From: Typha latifolia | Taxonomy: Eukaryota > Streptophyta > Magnoliopsida > Poales > Typhaceae | Assembly: GCA_019914945.1 (NCBI GenBank) | Contig: CM034113.1 | Location: 7,048,850 to 7,112,849, forward strand | DNA length: 64,000 nt | Direction of reading: 5' to 3' | Shown: piece by piece, positions 40,136-51,978 of the stretch | Numbering within the stretch: position 1 is the first letter of the stretch | Layout: every line of letters begins with the position of its first letter | Notes under the pieces: model-generated | What the model was told of the DNA's origin: nothing | Seen by the model: the letters and a program-made list of their open reading frames with translations, nothing else | Databases searched by the model: none | Made by a program: the position numbers and the translations under genes

Positions 40136-43100
40136 ATGGAGAAGAACGGTGAAGTGAATCATGCGGCGGCTGCCGAAGTTGGTTGGTATGTACTTGGGGA
40201 GAACCAAGAGCATGTCGGTCCGTATTCCTTCTCAGAGCTGCAAGGCAAGCTATGTTATTTTCTTTAATTTCTTAACTTTTAGTAGCCAACTATCTTGATT
40301 CATCGTGCACATGAAAATCTTGAAATCAAGTTGGCCGTTTGTAATTTGATCATTACGAGCTGTTTTTTTAGAAAGGACATGAAGTTCTTGTTGTAAGTAA
40401 ATGTTGCATCTTTTTGGGGGGAATTATTGGTATTTGCTAATTGAATGCATTTCTTTCATTTGGCAGAACATTTTATGAATGGGTACCTCACTGAGAACAC
40501 TCTCCTGTGGTCTGAAGGGAAAACTGAATGGTTGTCACTCTCGTCGATCCCGGAGCTGTTCACGGGGATTACAAATCAGAGAACTGACCATTCTGCTGGA
40601 GGTTTGGGACATAACGTTTTCAGAAAGAATGTTCTGAGAGCATTTTATGAGTCTTATTATTATTATTTTTGTAGATACACTAGAAAATGAGGATGATTTT
40701 GTGAAATGGCAAAAGGAGGTCAAGGAGGCAGAAGCGGAGGTAGAAGCAATGAAACATGGTAGTAGAGCTGATGTGTTTGATCAAGAGGTAGAGGGAGGAG
40801 GAGCAGAAACTGGTCTTGATGATAGACCAGCAACACCACCAGATGGTGAGGAAGAATTCACTGATGATGACGGAACAGTTTATAAATGGGATCGTGGTCT
40901 TAGGGCATGGGTTCCTCAAGTAAGTATGTGGAGGTCGTCATCTGACATCATGTAGATGCTGTCCTTGTATAACATGCCAAATTGATGTTTGGGAAGATAT
41001 TCATGTATTAAATATGTCGATATATACCTTGTGCTAACATGTCATAACTTTGAATCTCTGATCACTTTACATCTTTTAATCAGCTGATTTATTTATTTTG
41101 CAGGACAATTTATCAAGTAAAAAGGAAGAATATGGACTTGATGAGATGACTTTTGCTCGTGAGGAGGAGATGTTTCCAGCACTGCAGGTTACTGATCTCT
41201 CTATACCAGAAGAAAATAATGCACCCAGTGAAATAGAAACAAAAAATGAAAAGAAGAGGAAGTTACCTGAGAAGCCAACCGAAAAGAAGGTATATTTTTC
41301 TTGAATTTTGTTAATCTATAATCTTTTCTGCTAGTTCTTGGAATCTTTGAAGAATATCTTCATGTTCACTTCATAAATTACTTGTTGGCTTAATCTTATT
41401 GTCTATTATATTTCTTATTCTTTTATTCTTTAGCCATTCTGGAAAAGGAAGCCAATTTCTTCAGAGTTATTGACAATGATAAACGACTAGTTAAATATAA
41501 GTTTCTTTAAGAGGTGCTGATGCTTTTCCGGACTGATACTTTGATAGGAAGCTGATAAACCTCCAGAAAGTTGGTTTGATTTGAAGGTCAATACACATGT
41601 CTACATCACTGGCTTGCCTGATGATGTTACATCTGAGGAAGTAAGTGCGAAGTTGACAACTATTGTTTCTTCTTCTGTTTGTCCATTATGTTCTAGTTAA
41701 GTTTTTTTTTCTTGCCTAGACAACAGCCATTTGTTGGGAAAAAAGGCCGATAATACATATAGAAGTAATTGAACTTCATATGCAGAATTTACTTCCACAA
41801 ATTATGTAACACTGACATCGAACATGTCTGTCAGGTAGTTGAAGTATTTTCAAAATGTGGAATCATAAAGGAGGTGAGACAATTTCTTTGAACTTTCTAT
41901 ATATTTCTCTTTTCCACATGTTCATGATTTATTATGAATGAGCATGTAGTTAATTAGTACTCCCGATGCACAGGGACCTGACCTCTTTGCTTTTTTGTAT
42001 GCACTAGCTTCCACTCTTGATGCATGAGAATATATGGGTTTTCTGTTGTTATATATCACTTTTTCATTGACCTAAATTAATTATGGTTATTGTATCTTGC
42101 TGGATATTATTGTAATTTGACATATTATCAAAGGACTTAGAAATGTATTAGACAAGATCATAAGTATTGACAGTTTGACACCTCATATTTTTTGTTTAAT
42201 ACCTTGTGTATTACTTTCTTTATGCGGTGGCCTTTTGCACAGCCGTGTAGTAGAAGATCCTGCTGTGCTATGCTTAATTACTCCATCTCTTACCCTTGGG
42301 GTTAGTAATTCTATGAACTAAAGATGAGCTAAATAGTTAAAATCATGTAGTTGTAGTAGTTCAGATAATATGCTTATCAACTCTATGTAATGACAGCTGT
42401 AAGCAGATACCAATAGCTTGCTCTTTTCTGACCCTACTTTTAAATTGAACTGTCCATTTTCAAAAGTACACAGCTTCCTTCAGCAATTAATTGCAGTTTG
42501 GGCTCTCGTTCTAATCATGTATTATTTTTATCCCTTCTACATTTCTGATGTACATTGGCTGTATAAAGTTCTTCTTCCTGTTAAAAGTCACCTTAATATG
42601 AATCTCTTTTCCGCTTACAGTGACATTTCTTCCCATCAGACATGACTTTTCCCACTCATTTCTGATGGTTTGTCTTGGATATTGTTGTTGAGATCATCTT
42701 ACTATCATGTTCATGAGTGTTTGGCTTTTCCATTGTGCTGTTAGATATCCATTGCTTGTCTGGAATTAAGTATGGTGGAAAGCTTGTCATAGTATGTTAC
42801 TAACCAAATAGGGTAACAGAAGATTAAAATAAAACTATTATACCTTCATTATTGGTATTATCATTCTGATTGTTGTTTTCATTATTTACAGGATCCTGAA
42901 ACAAAGAAACCTCGTGTGAAAATTTATGTTGATAAAGAGACAGGTAGAAATAAGGGTGACGCACTTGTCACATATCTAAAGGTAACTGGTTCATCTCCTT
43001 TTAACTAGCAATATCAAGATTTTGCAAAATCATGTATGGGCCTTTTGGTTTCATGTATTTCAAGATGTATCATCTATAGTGTTAAATAAGAAAGTAATAT

Positions 43101-46100
43101 AAACAAAAATCTTATATCTTCTCTTTGTTCTTCTCATTAAAGATTGAGATAATGTGTTTTGACCTCCACCTAATTGAAGTGGATGTCAAGTTGTTGCATG
43201 TGATACCATCTTAGTCTATTGAAAGGATATTTCATATGATCTATAAGCTAAAAGCTGATTTCTATATTACGCTTTGTCTATATAGATGTAGTCCTTTCAA
43301 ATTCATGAAGCCAAATGGCCTTGTAGTCAATAGTTCATAACTTCTTCTTGTTCTTTTCTAGGAACCTTCTGTTGCCTTAGCAATTCAAATTTTGGACGGG
43401 TCGCCATTCCATCCTGGTGGGAAGATCCCTATGTCTGTAAGCCAAGCTAAGTTCGAGCAAAAAGGTTAACTATTGACCAAGTTATATGTCACTTATTCTC
43501 TCTTCAAATTACCCATCATCCTTTTCCCTGAAAAAGTTTACAACTTCTGGGAAAGGACTTACTTGGACATCTTGTACACAGGTGAAAAATTTGTAGCAAA
43601 GAAGCAGGATAAACAAAAAAAGAAGAAATTCAAGAGGGTTGAAAATAAGATTCTTGGATGGGGTAATTCAAATCTTGGCTTTCTAATTACTTGCTTCTCT
43701 ATATGGAATTAGCTGTAGTTTGTGTACAATCATTGATGAGGTAAATGTCAAAATTCGAATGCATATTAGGTATAGCTTGTGTACAATCACTAATGAGATG
43801 AATGTCAACTAACTAAAGTTGGAATTCAGATATATCTTTTAGCAAAATGATAATTTCGTGTAATGAAGTACAATAAACTATATTTTTTTTCAAACTACAA
43901 ATGATTTTAGAATTGTGGTCATCCCAAGTTCTAAAATGCTAAGCCCTTGTTCACTGCAGGAATAACTTTATTTATTTATTTTAGAATACAACTCTTTATT
44001 CCAGAATAATAACTTTTTTTTAGATTTGAGTTGTATTCTAGAATAATAACTTCATTATAGAATACAAATATTATTCATCAAAATTACATCTTATATCACA
44101 CACTATTCAATTATTAATTTACCTTTAATATCTATCCCATCAACCTACTTTATATCAAATCAAAGGGTAATCATGGTAATTTCATAAAAAATAAAACACA
44201 TTTTTTTTATCCTTTCATTCATTTTATATCACATCAAAAGTAATTACTACACCCTTATTTTAGAATATAAATGAACATATAAATAGTTATTCTTGGAATA
44301 AATATCTCATTTTGGAAATAACAAAGATGAATACATATTTTGGAATTCACCTTATCTCTAAAATAAATAAGGCCTAAAGTGCATTCCATTGTATTGGTGT
44401 TGAATAATTGATAAGAACAATGTATAAACAAGAAAAAATTGGTTTGGTGAATGGTTATTAACAATAGAAATTGAATATCTAGTCTTGAATATTCATGTGA
44501 TGGCCTGGATAAGAATATCTCAATATAGGTTATGAAGAAGACTAACTGTTTACTACAGGCAAGTAAAAAACTACAACTAATAAATGCTCAATATCCTAAT
44601 TACAATGTACAGATCTGTTTCTAAGTTGTGAACTATTGCTGAGTATTTTATAGCCTGAATACCAAGGGAAGGGGGGACCACTATTAGGAGAGCATAATTC
44701 GTAAATGCCGATGCCATCTTTGACTTTTTGGATGGTGGGTGGCGTTTCGTCGAGCCCTGTTTTGGTCTCTGGTTTGATGGTTGTGCATGCTAAAAATCTG
44801 GTACATTCTGTTTTGTTTCCCATCCCAGTCTTTCGCGACACTTCAGGTTTACTTCTTTTGTTAGGTCTCAAACCCATGTCATTCTAGTTCACTCCTGATT
44901 CCGGGGCGGGGGTTTCCATCCACTTCTATAGGTATAGGGCAGCCCATAAGCCATCTTCTTGGCCGGCGCCGCTAAACAAACGTCGTCTGCACATTGTTTT
45001 GACACACGAATCCAAGAATCTGGGTTGGGACTTTCTCTCTGAGGACGGTGATGATTTTTTTATTACTAGGAGATGCTTTGCTCCGAGTTTTTTTTACTAC
45101 TATTTGTCTTCGTAACTTTCTCCTACTCAAAAGTTGAAATAGTTTTCAACCTCTCTCAGGAATTTCAATAGAATCTCTTCATCCTCTCGTATACAGTTTT
45201 CAGCCTTCTTCTTTAGAAAGTCTGGTGTTATTTTGAACTGTACTAATTCTTTTCAAAAAGTCTGGTTAGACATTTATCTTAGGTACCATCTGGAGATATG
45301 TCATATGGCCATAGTGACTATTTGTTAGGCCCATGCCAGTTTGGGTAGCAGCTATTCCTTGGGGATTAAAGAGAGTGGGAGTATTTTGAGAAGATTGGAT
45401 TGGTTTATGAATAGAAGATGCATTTATTTATTTCTTTGTTTTTTTCTTGGGATCAGTATATTTTGCCAGTGCATGTTATCACTCAACTAGGGTCTTATTA
45501 TAATCATCAAATTTTTTTATTAGTGTTTCTGGCTGTTTAATCTAATGTTGCATCTTTTGTCATTAGGTGGACATGATGACGCGAAGGTAACAATTCCAAC
45601 AACCATCGTCTTACGGAATATGTTTGCTCCTGCCGAATTGAGAGTAAGCAGTTGAAAGCCTGCATTATTCTAAGGACCTTATGGGTTTATCCTAATTCAA
45701 TTTACTCCTGCTTTTGCCGTGTAATTTTGTTTGAGGTTTATGCAGTAAATTTGTAAAGCGTGTATAAATTCTTTTTGTGTATACATATGTTGTTTATCTG
45801 AGTGGGCTTGTCTTATTATTTGCAGACTGATGAGAATCTTCTTCCTGAGCTAGAGGCAGATGTTAGAGACGAATGTATGAAGCTAGGTACAGTTGATTCT
45901 GTAAAGGTACAAACAATTCCCACATATGCTTTCGCTCCCTGATTTTGGTTGGTTGTAGTCCTCATTGTTGGATTATGCAATATAGCTCAAACCTAAAATT
46001 TCCTTTCATCCAGAAACTAGAAATTCAATTATTCTTCTTGTTAATTGATAGAGCTATCTTTTTTTGACAAAGATGTTGATACAGCTATGTTTTGACAAAG

Positions 46101-47412
46101 ATGTTGTACAGCAGTTCTTTTAATCTGATCACATACTCAATCTGGTATGACAATCTGTGGGATCTTTTAATATATATCATCACAGCTACTTGTAATATTT
46201 TTTTCATTCTATCTTTTGCTATAATCATGTAGAAGGTTTTATATTAGTATGTCAATCCCATACTAAGGTATCAAAGTATACTGATTAGATAAAAATGTGT
46301 TGCATTGGTTGTGAATTTGTGATATGATTACTCACAAGCAATTAACATGTAGATTGCACACATTATAAGAACTTTGTGTTGTGTACTTGTGTTTGTTTCT
46401 GTTGGTAGATTGCAGCATCTAGAGGTATCTGGCAAGGAAGTTAATGGCCTTACAGTATTCTTCACTTCTAAGTTAGCCACTTTTTGTTTATTTAATGATC
46501 CGTGCAGGTGTGTGAAAATCATCCACAAGGTGTTGTGTTGGTCAAATTTAAGGATCGAAGAGATGGGACGAAGTGCATCGAGCTGATGAATGGAAGATGG
46601 TGCGTTCTCTATTCTATTAGTATTATAAATGTGACTCCTAGGACTAGAGAAAGTACCAACTAACATGTTTCATGCATGTGGGATCATCAGGTGCTTTTCA
46701 AAACAATCCTTTGCTGTCAAAAGAAAAGTACTATATGATGACAAACAGTAGTTTAACCTATAGATTGAGGGAGGAAGATCTTTATTATTATAATTCTAAA
46801 ATGAACAAATGACCAATCTGTAGCGTAATCCTATGCCTTTTCCTGAAGGATGCGGCACAGTTTGGAGGCCGGATGGGCTTTCTTTGTGTGATAAAAGGTC
46901 AAATGGCATCAAAATGTTGGAAATTATAGATTTGTATTTCCCTCATCTTTTGCATATTCAAGTGCAGTCAAAGTTTGCATATAAATTTTCGCTTTGCAGC
47001 TACGATTTTCATAAGTATAATATTACTTTATTAGTGAAGAGGCTGATGTTAGATGAAATCTTAAAACTGAGTGTTCATCTAATTTTTGACGTTATCACCC
47101 AAAGAAGAATTTTATCACATCATAAATGATAACTAGTTTTCTAAAATCAAAGCTATCATACCGTGAAAAATATTTGGAACAATGACAATTATCATTTCGC
47201 ATGTATTTGTGGGCATTTTCAAAAATTGTATATGTAGCTATCATCAATCTGTGCAGAGTTCCCAACTTATTGTTTTCTTGTCATGTAGGTTTGGAGGCAG
47301 ACAGATTCACGCAGCCGAAGATGATGGCTCCGTTAACCATGCTCATGTTCGTGATCTTGATGAGGAGGTGTCGAGGCTAGAGCAGTTTGGTGCAGAACTT
47401 GAAGGGGACTGA
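40136..47412 (+). CDS. HIV Tat-specific factor 1 / EARLY FLOWERING 9-type splicing factor, 13 exons
   Basis: RNA-binding nuclear protein related to HTATSF1 and yeast Cus2, associated with U2 snRNP; Arabidopsis ELF9 represses flowering by acting on SOC1 transcripts. Exons: 40136-40244, 40467-40601, 40675-40919, 41104-41289, 41548-41640, 41835-41873, 42892-42981, 43362-43464, 43582-43662, 45567-45643, 45826-45906, 46508-46599, 47289-47412; 484 residues. Order: GYF-like N-terminus ([20 protein letters not shown], ~16-60), charged coiled segment, [13 protein letters not shown], basic KKRKLPEK stretch, RRM1 (~236-330, [12 protein letters not shown]), basic linker, RRM2 (~373-465, [19 protein letters not shown]). 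Intron 1 is GC-AG (CAAG|GCAAGC at 40245); the nearest GT alternative brings an in-frame stop. Intron 9 is 1.9 kb and carries a MITE and a mitochondrial fragment. The gene appears intact. Confidence 0.95.
40245..40466 (+). other. GC-AG intron (intron 1 of the ELF9-type gene)
   Basis: The donor is CAAG|GCAAGC and the acceptor TTTGGCAG|A. Using the GC donor joins GAG CTG CAA G|AA CAT TTT in frame, giving ELQEHF as the GYF-like domain requires. The next GT downstream would give a TAA at the junction. Confidence 0.85.
43943..44374. mobile_element. Tourist-like MITE in ELF9-type gene intron 9
   Basis: The ends GCCCTTGTT (43943) and, inverted, GGCCTTATT (44374) match at 7 of 9 positions and are flanked by TAA on both sides (43940-43942 and 44375-44377). 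Inside, TTATTTATTTTAGAATA-like and ATTCTAGAATAATAACTT-like motifs recur in both orientations. The 3-bp TAA duplication and lack of coding capacity fit a PIF/Harbinger-type MITE of about 432 bp. Confidence 0.6.
44747..44869 (+). pseudogene. Nuclear copy of mitochondrial nad6 fragment (NUMT)
   Basis: One frame reads [16 protein letters not shown] and then [20 protein letters not shown] up to GL. This corresponds closely to the N-terminal region of plant mitochondrial NADH dehydrogenase subunit 6, starting a few residues after its Met. Upstream and downstream the match stops abruptly, and nothing indicates expression. The flanks (about 44600-45010) are unusually GC-rich for this intron and may be further organelle DNA, for instance GATTCCGGGGCGGGGGTTTC near 44900. 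The fragment sits inside intron 9 (43663-45566) and is removed by splicing. Confidence 0.85.
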
Positions 47413-48040
47413 TGAAAATCCCCATTATCGCCCAATCGGCCCCTGCACAGCTAAATCTTACATTTCATTGCACAGTTCTCATTTAGCCCCCATATGTGGG
47501 TCCTGCTAATTTATATGTCTTAACACAATTTTGTATCATTAATCGACTCACTTACTTCAAAGTGGCTGTAGTGCAGTGAACCTTAGATAGCCGTTTCTGA
47601 GTAGTTCATTGCCCTAACAGTTAGCTAGTCCTTGCCTTCATGTAATTTATTAGATATAGTTACTTTGGTAATTTTCTATTCCTACTGCATTGCAAACATG
47701 TAGGATGGATAAATATGTCTCGACTTCTTTTCTTTTTTTTTAAATGTTTGTCTTCTATGGTTGTCTTAGATTCCACTGATCTTTAAACTTCATCTTCTGA
47801 CTTGATATCAATTGCAAAAGTGGGTTATGTAAAACAAATACTTCCAGTTTCCAGGATATGAGTTGGGGAAGCTTAGATGTAAAGAAGTTTTAATTGGTGC
47901 TGAATTTATTCTAGACTAGAAATTACGCAGGATTGGATCATCTATACAAGCAGGCCAAAATCAATGTAAACTAGGAGATGTTGCATTATGCTGTTTTGTT
48001 GCACCGAGTTATGGTTCAAATCATGATCTAATTACACCCA
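47413..48040. other. 3' region between ELF9-type gene and V-ATPase H pseudogene
   Basis: Presumed 3' UTR of the plus-strand gene. No further feature recognised. Confidence 0.5.
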
Positions 48041-51000
48041 TTAAGGCTGCAAGAAGCTAGCATACTTGGTGCCAAGAATCTCTGGTTCTTCGTCACCTCT
48101 GTTTTCGTGATTTATAAACTTCATAATCTGATCCATAAGCAGCAAGCGAAAGTTGGAGATGAAGAATCTGCAACAGAATATGCAGGAGTTCATGAGACAT
48201 ATAAATGCACCTGACATCATCTCTTCAAGTAAAAAAAAATCTGAATGTAGATTGTGAAGAATAAGTGTCAAGTTGTGTCAGAAATCAGTGATCAATAATC
48301 ATGCTAGCATTTGGTGTAGGACTGCACAATTATAACACAATGAGCAGATTCCGCGGCAATACCTGGAAATTATTCTCTTCAAAATTTGCAACACTTTCGT
48401 GCCAGAATCTGGGATCCTTGTGCATGGGGGGCCAACCAAGATTACCACAGAAGAACCTCCTGCTTAAATGTGCCGAAGGAACTTGGCCGTTGGATGCTAT
48501 TTTTGAGCCCTTCTTCTAGCTGATTCAGTGCATCCAGCAGATGAAAATATATTGTTCTAATCATTAAACTTCTATGTCTCCATAGAGGAATGAGAAGATT
48601 CCATCAAGAAAAGGGAGTTCTGAAGTAATCACCTTTATGCCATAAGCCATTAAATTTGTTAAACAAGCATTAGACCATGTCTAGAGTCTATAACTCGTCG
48701 CCTCACCTCATCATTCCATACCTTTGGCAAAAACCAAAATCGACCATTTGAGTTCCAAAAGACCTCTTTGATAGCAAATTGCAGAAGGTCAATAAGACGA
48801 TACTCACAACCTATGCAAAGTACAATGAAGTTTGTTACCTTATCTTTCCCGGATCCTTTTACTACCTCCATGAGTCTTGGTATTAACCTGGTAGTCTCCG
48901 AATAGGACACTGCTGCATCATAGAATGACAAGAGCCATATACAGAGGCAAGTTTCATGAAGGAGCTGGAAAGAATGATTAAAAGAAAAGCTGCATTAGGA
49001 CAGTACATGCATCTACAAACAAGAAAGTATCAGTGTAATTCTGGGCCTAGACATCAAGCATGATAAATTACTTTGCAAACATAGAATAAGAGGATGTGTC
49101 TTAAGAAAGTGTTTTCCATCCATTTCCTTTAGAAAACTACAGGAAGAACTGTTGGACAAACCACCACATACTAGCGAGTGAGAACATCCATAAGTGGGGG
49201 TTTTATTATAAGAGCCCTTGCATTTTTTCCAGATAAATAAGAACTTAATGGTATCCCATTAAATACCGATATAAGAGCCCTTGTTAGGTCTTATATTCCA
49301 CAGTATTTTGGAACGGTACCTGCATACTAATGAAATGTGTATGCATATGCGTAAGGTGATAACTAAATAAAAAGAAAAAAGATGCAGCACAACACTGAAA
49401 AAAACAGAGTATGTAAGTTTTATAAGGCATGTGAGAAATTGTCCATTCAACCGCAAAATAAAAGCAACTTTTCACTTTTTCAGACCTGATTTTACATCAT
49501 TATCATCATTCAGATATGAATAATTCTACTTCAATCATTCATGCTGTCAAACATGAGGAAAAATAAGTGACTAACCGACATTCAAGCTTCCAAGAACTTA
49601 TAACTTGTCGGAAATCACGAATTATACATGCAAAGATTTTCCAACTCAGGCTTCAGGAAGTCTAAACAAAAAAATTACACATATTTTGTATGCTTAAGGA
49701 GTATTATATAGAAGGCATTCAAAATTCCTAAGTGAAGATGACCAATCATGAACTAATGCACTATAGTTATGAATACTAAATAGCAAGTGAGACTTACATT
49801 TAGAATGACATCCTGAAATACACTTTAAATTAAAAGAAATTGGAGGACTGCTAGCAGGAATCATGCAATATGCTCACCTGAAGTTCTGAATATCCCTACA
49901 CGTTACGTAACCAGGGTGCATATAGGTAAGGCCCTTCTGCGAGTTGAACTGATTGCTATATACAATGCTTCGTTGAATCTTGTAACTTTTAAGACTTTTC
50001 TGGAGAAGGTTCAACTGGAAAGATGAAAATCACAAAAGAAACCACAGTACATCACCTGAATAGAGTGCTGGTAGAGAAATCAAGGGAATAAGAAATTTTA
50101 CACCATCTGTCCTAACGCAGTTTTCTCTAAGAAAATTGGCCAAGCCGATTACAGCCACTAGGATTGAACGCAGCTGTGATGAGATGGATTCCTCATCTGC
50201 AAAACAATATAATATTTTCTTATCATAACAAGAAACATATTTATTTCAACATTAAAATTTGAAAAGGAATAATCATCCGACCAAAGCCATAAGAAATAAT
50301 ATTGGACAATGGACATTATGAATATAAAAATAAGTGCAAGCTATTACAAAGTAACTAGACATGTATCTCCAAGATTTTTATTGTCCATATGTTTGATAGA
50401 TCAAATTCTATCGAGTTATCAGGTTCTGGATGCATGATCCCTAAAAATGATTATATTGTTCTGTCTATTTCATTGAAATAGCATACCAAAGAAAATGGGC
50501 ATCAAAATTGCAACTTACGTAAGAAATACCTGAGAACATAGCCACTCGACCAGACCCTTTAGCACATTTCCTGTGGTTGTAAACTTGCTCTTTGATTGTG
50601 AGATTCCCCATTTGGAACTCCACCATCTTGACTTTTGGGTCGAACACTGAAAACAGAGTAATTAGAATTTAGAAGTTAGATCATCTCATTTCCTAAGAAG
50701 GTCTACAATATTGGTGTTCTCAAACTGAATAGAAAGTACCTCGCGAAACAAGATAATATTCCACAGCTTTTTTCTTATCTTAACCATTTCTTTTTCCCGA
50801 AAGCAATCTGAAAAAGAACACGAACTATGAATATGCTTCACTTTTGAATGAAGATATGTTTAACTATCGAAAGAATAAGACAGTAAATTTCACTGCTGTA
50901 AAAACAACATAAAAGACAAGCTGCATGACCATCAATTATATGAACAATATAAGGTTCCAGATCATGTAAAAGGAAAATGACAATGAGGTACCAACTAGCA

Positions 51001-51548
51001 ACTAGACTCCAAGGCCTTAAACAGACATCGCAGGGCCCTTTGGTAATACAGAAACTCATCCGAATCATGAAATCCGAAGGAATCTGATAGCCTACTATAG
51101 CTTGCTTAACTTGTAGAAAAAATTTAAAATGTTGAAGAAGATCGAGGTAGATTAATGAGAAATAAAATTTTAACCAAAGACGCCCTGTCAGAACAAACAA
51201 CTTTAGATGCAAGGTAAGGCCCTAGACATCCTTGTCTGAATGTAAGACAGCATCTCGCTCCTAAAAACATTAAGAAAATAGAAGATGAGAATCTACAAAA
51301 ACTCAACTGGGTTCCATTGAGAACTCAACTTAAGAAAGGCTCATAAAGATCTGAATTTAATAGAGAATTTTCATTGGAAAATTCATAGCCCATCTGAAAC
51401 TTGCTGCAAAGAACAAGAAGAACTCAGTCATAGTGCTGAGTGAAATAACTCGTGATCCAAATAAGTAAATAGTGCATAGTTTTCCTAACCTGCAACCATT
51501 TTGTCAAGAAGAACAAGCACATAATATTCAACCGTTTCCTCCTTTGGG
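48041..51548 (-). pseudogene. V-type proton ATPase subunit H pseudogene (unprocessed)
   Basis: Remnants of VHA-H, the regulatory subunit of the peripheral V1 sector, lie in order on the minus strand with splice sites still present. 51490-51548: KEETVEYYVLVLLDKMVA. 50740-50807: the WKGNWFIQEKSCKIL exon, frameshifted with an in-frame TAA. 50530-50646: RPKSQDGGVPNGESHNQ in one frame, then TTTGNVLKGLVEWLCSQ in another (frameshift near 50594). 50056-50196: LANFLRENCVRTDGVKFLIP. 48839-48964: fully open, CIWLLSFYDAAVSYSETTRL through MEVVKGSGKDK. 48363 to about 48530: [13 protein letters not shown], frameshift near 48448, then PMHKDPRFWHESVANFEEN. 48041-48167: MKFINHEN, internal deletion and shift, TKYASFLQP. 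The N-terminal part and the exon before the last are missing. Introns show a DNA-level duplicate rather than a retrocopy. A functional VHA-H should exist elsewhere in the genome. Confidence 0.9.
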
Positions 51549-51895
51549 ATGTGATTGTATGCAGTGCAGGATGCAGGAAGTTCGGTGCTTCGGGGCTGGT
51601 GGCAGTTGTGAATGGTGCCAAACCGGTTAAAATTTACCAGACGGACGATCTTGTCGTGTATAGGGTTAATTTATTTGTTTCTTTATTTATGTGTACTAAG
51701 CTGTACTACAAAAGCACTTAAATAATAAAATAATATCACTCACGAGCATTACCTAAAAACAAAAGTAATAAAATATTGGTGGTAATATGCAAAATAACCC
51801 TGGAAAAAGTTGACCAGGATAAAAAAAAAATTCAAAAAAAGACGCCACTCTTTCTTCCCTCTTTCTAAAACAAAACACCCAAAATAAACCCACTC

Positions 51896-51899
<4 letters not shown>

Positions 51900-51926
<27 letters not shown>
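51900..51926. repeat. (CT)n microsatellite in formin-fragment leader
   Basis: About 13 CT units, then CTATCTCTATCTCC, located 50-80 bases before the formin-type ATG at 51979 and probably in its 5' leader. Confidence 0.9.
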
Positions 51927-51931
<5 letters not shown>

Positions 51932-51978
51932 ATCTCCCTCTCTTCTTTCTCCGTTTCCCTCCTCCCTCGCGAATCACG

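Noticed and set aside
49860..50020. Open minus-strand exon-like segment between VHA-H pseudogene exons
   Set aside because: It has plausible splice signals but no similarity to VHA-H at that point; probably intronic, so it was left out of the pseudogene exon list.
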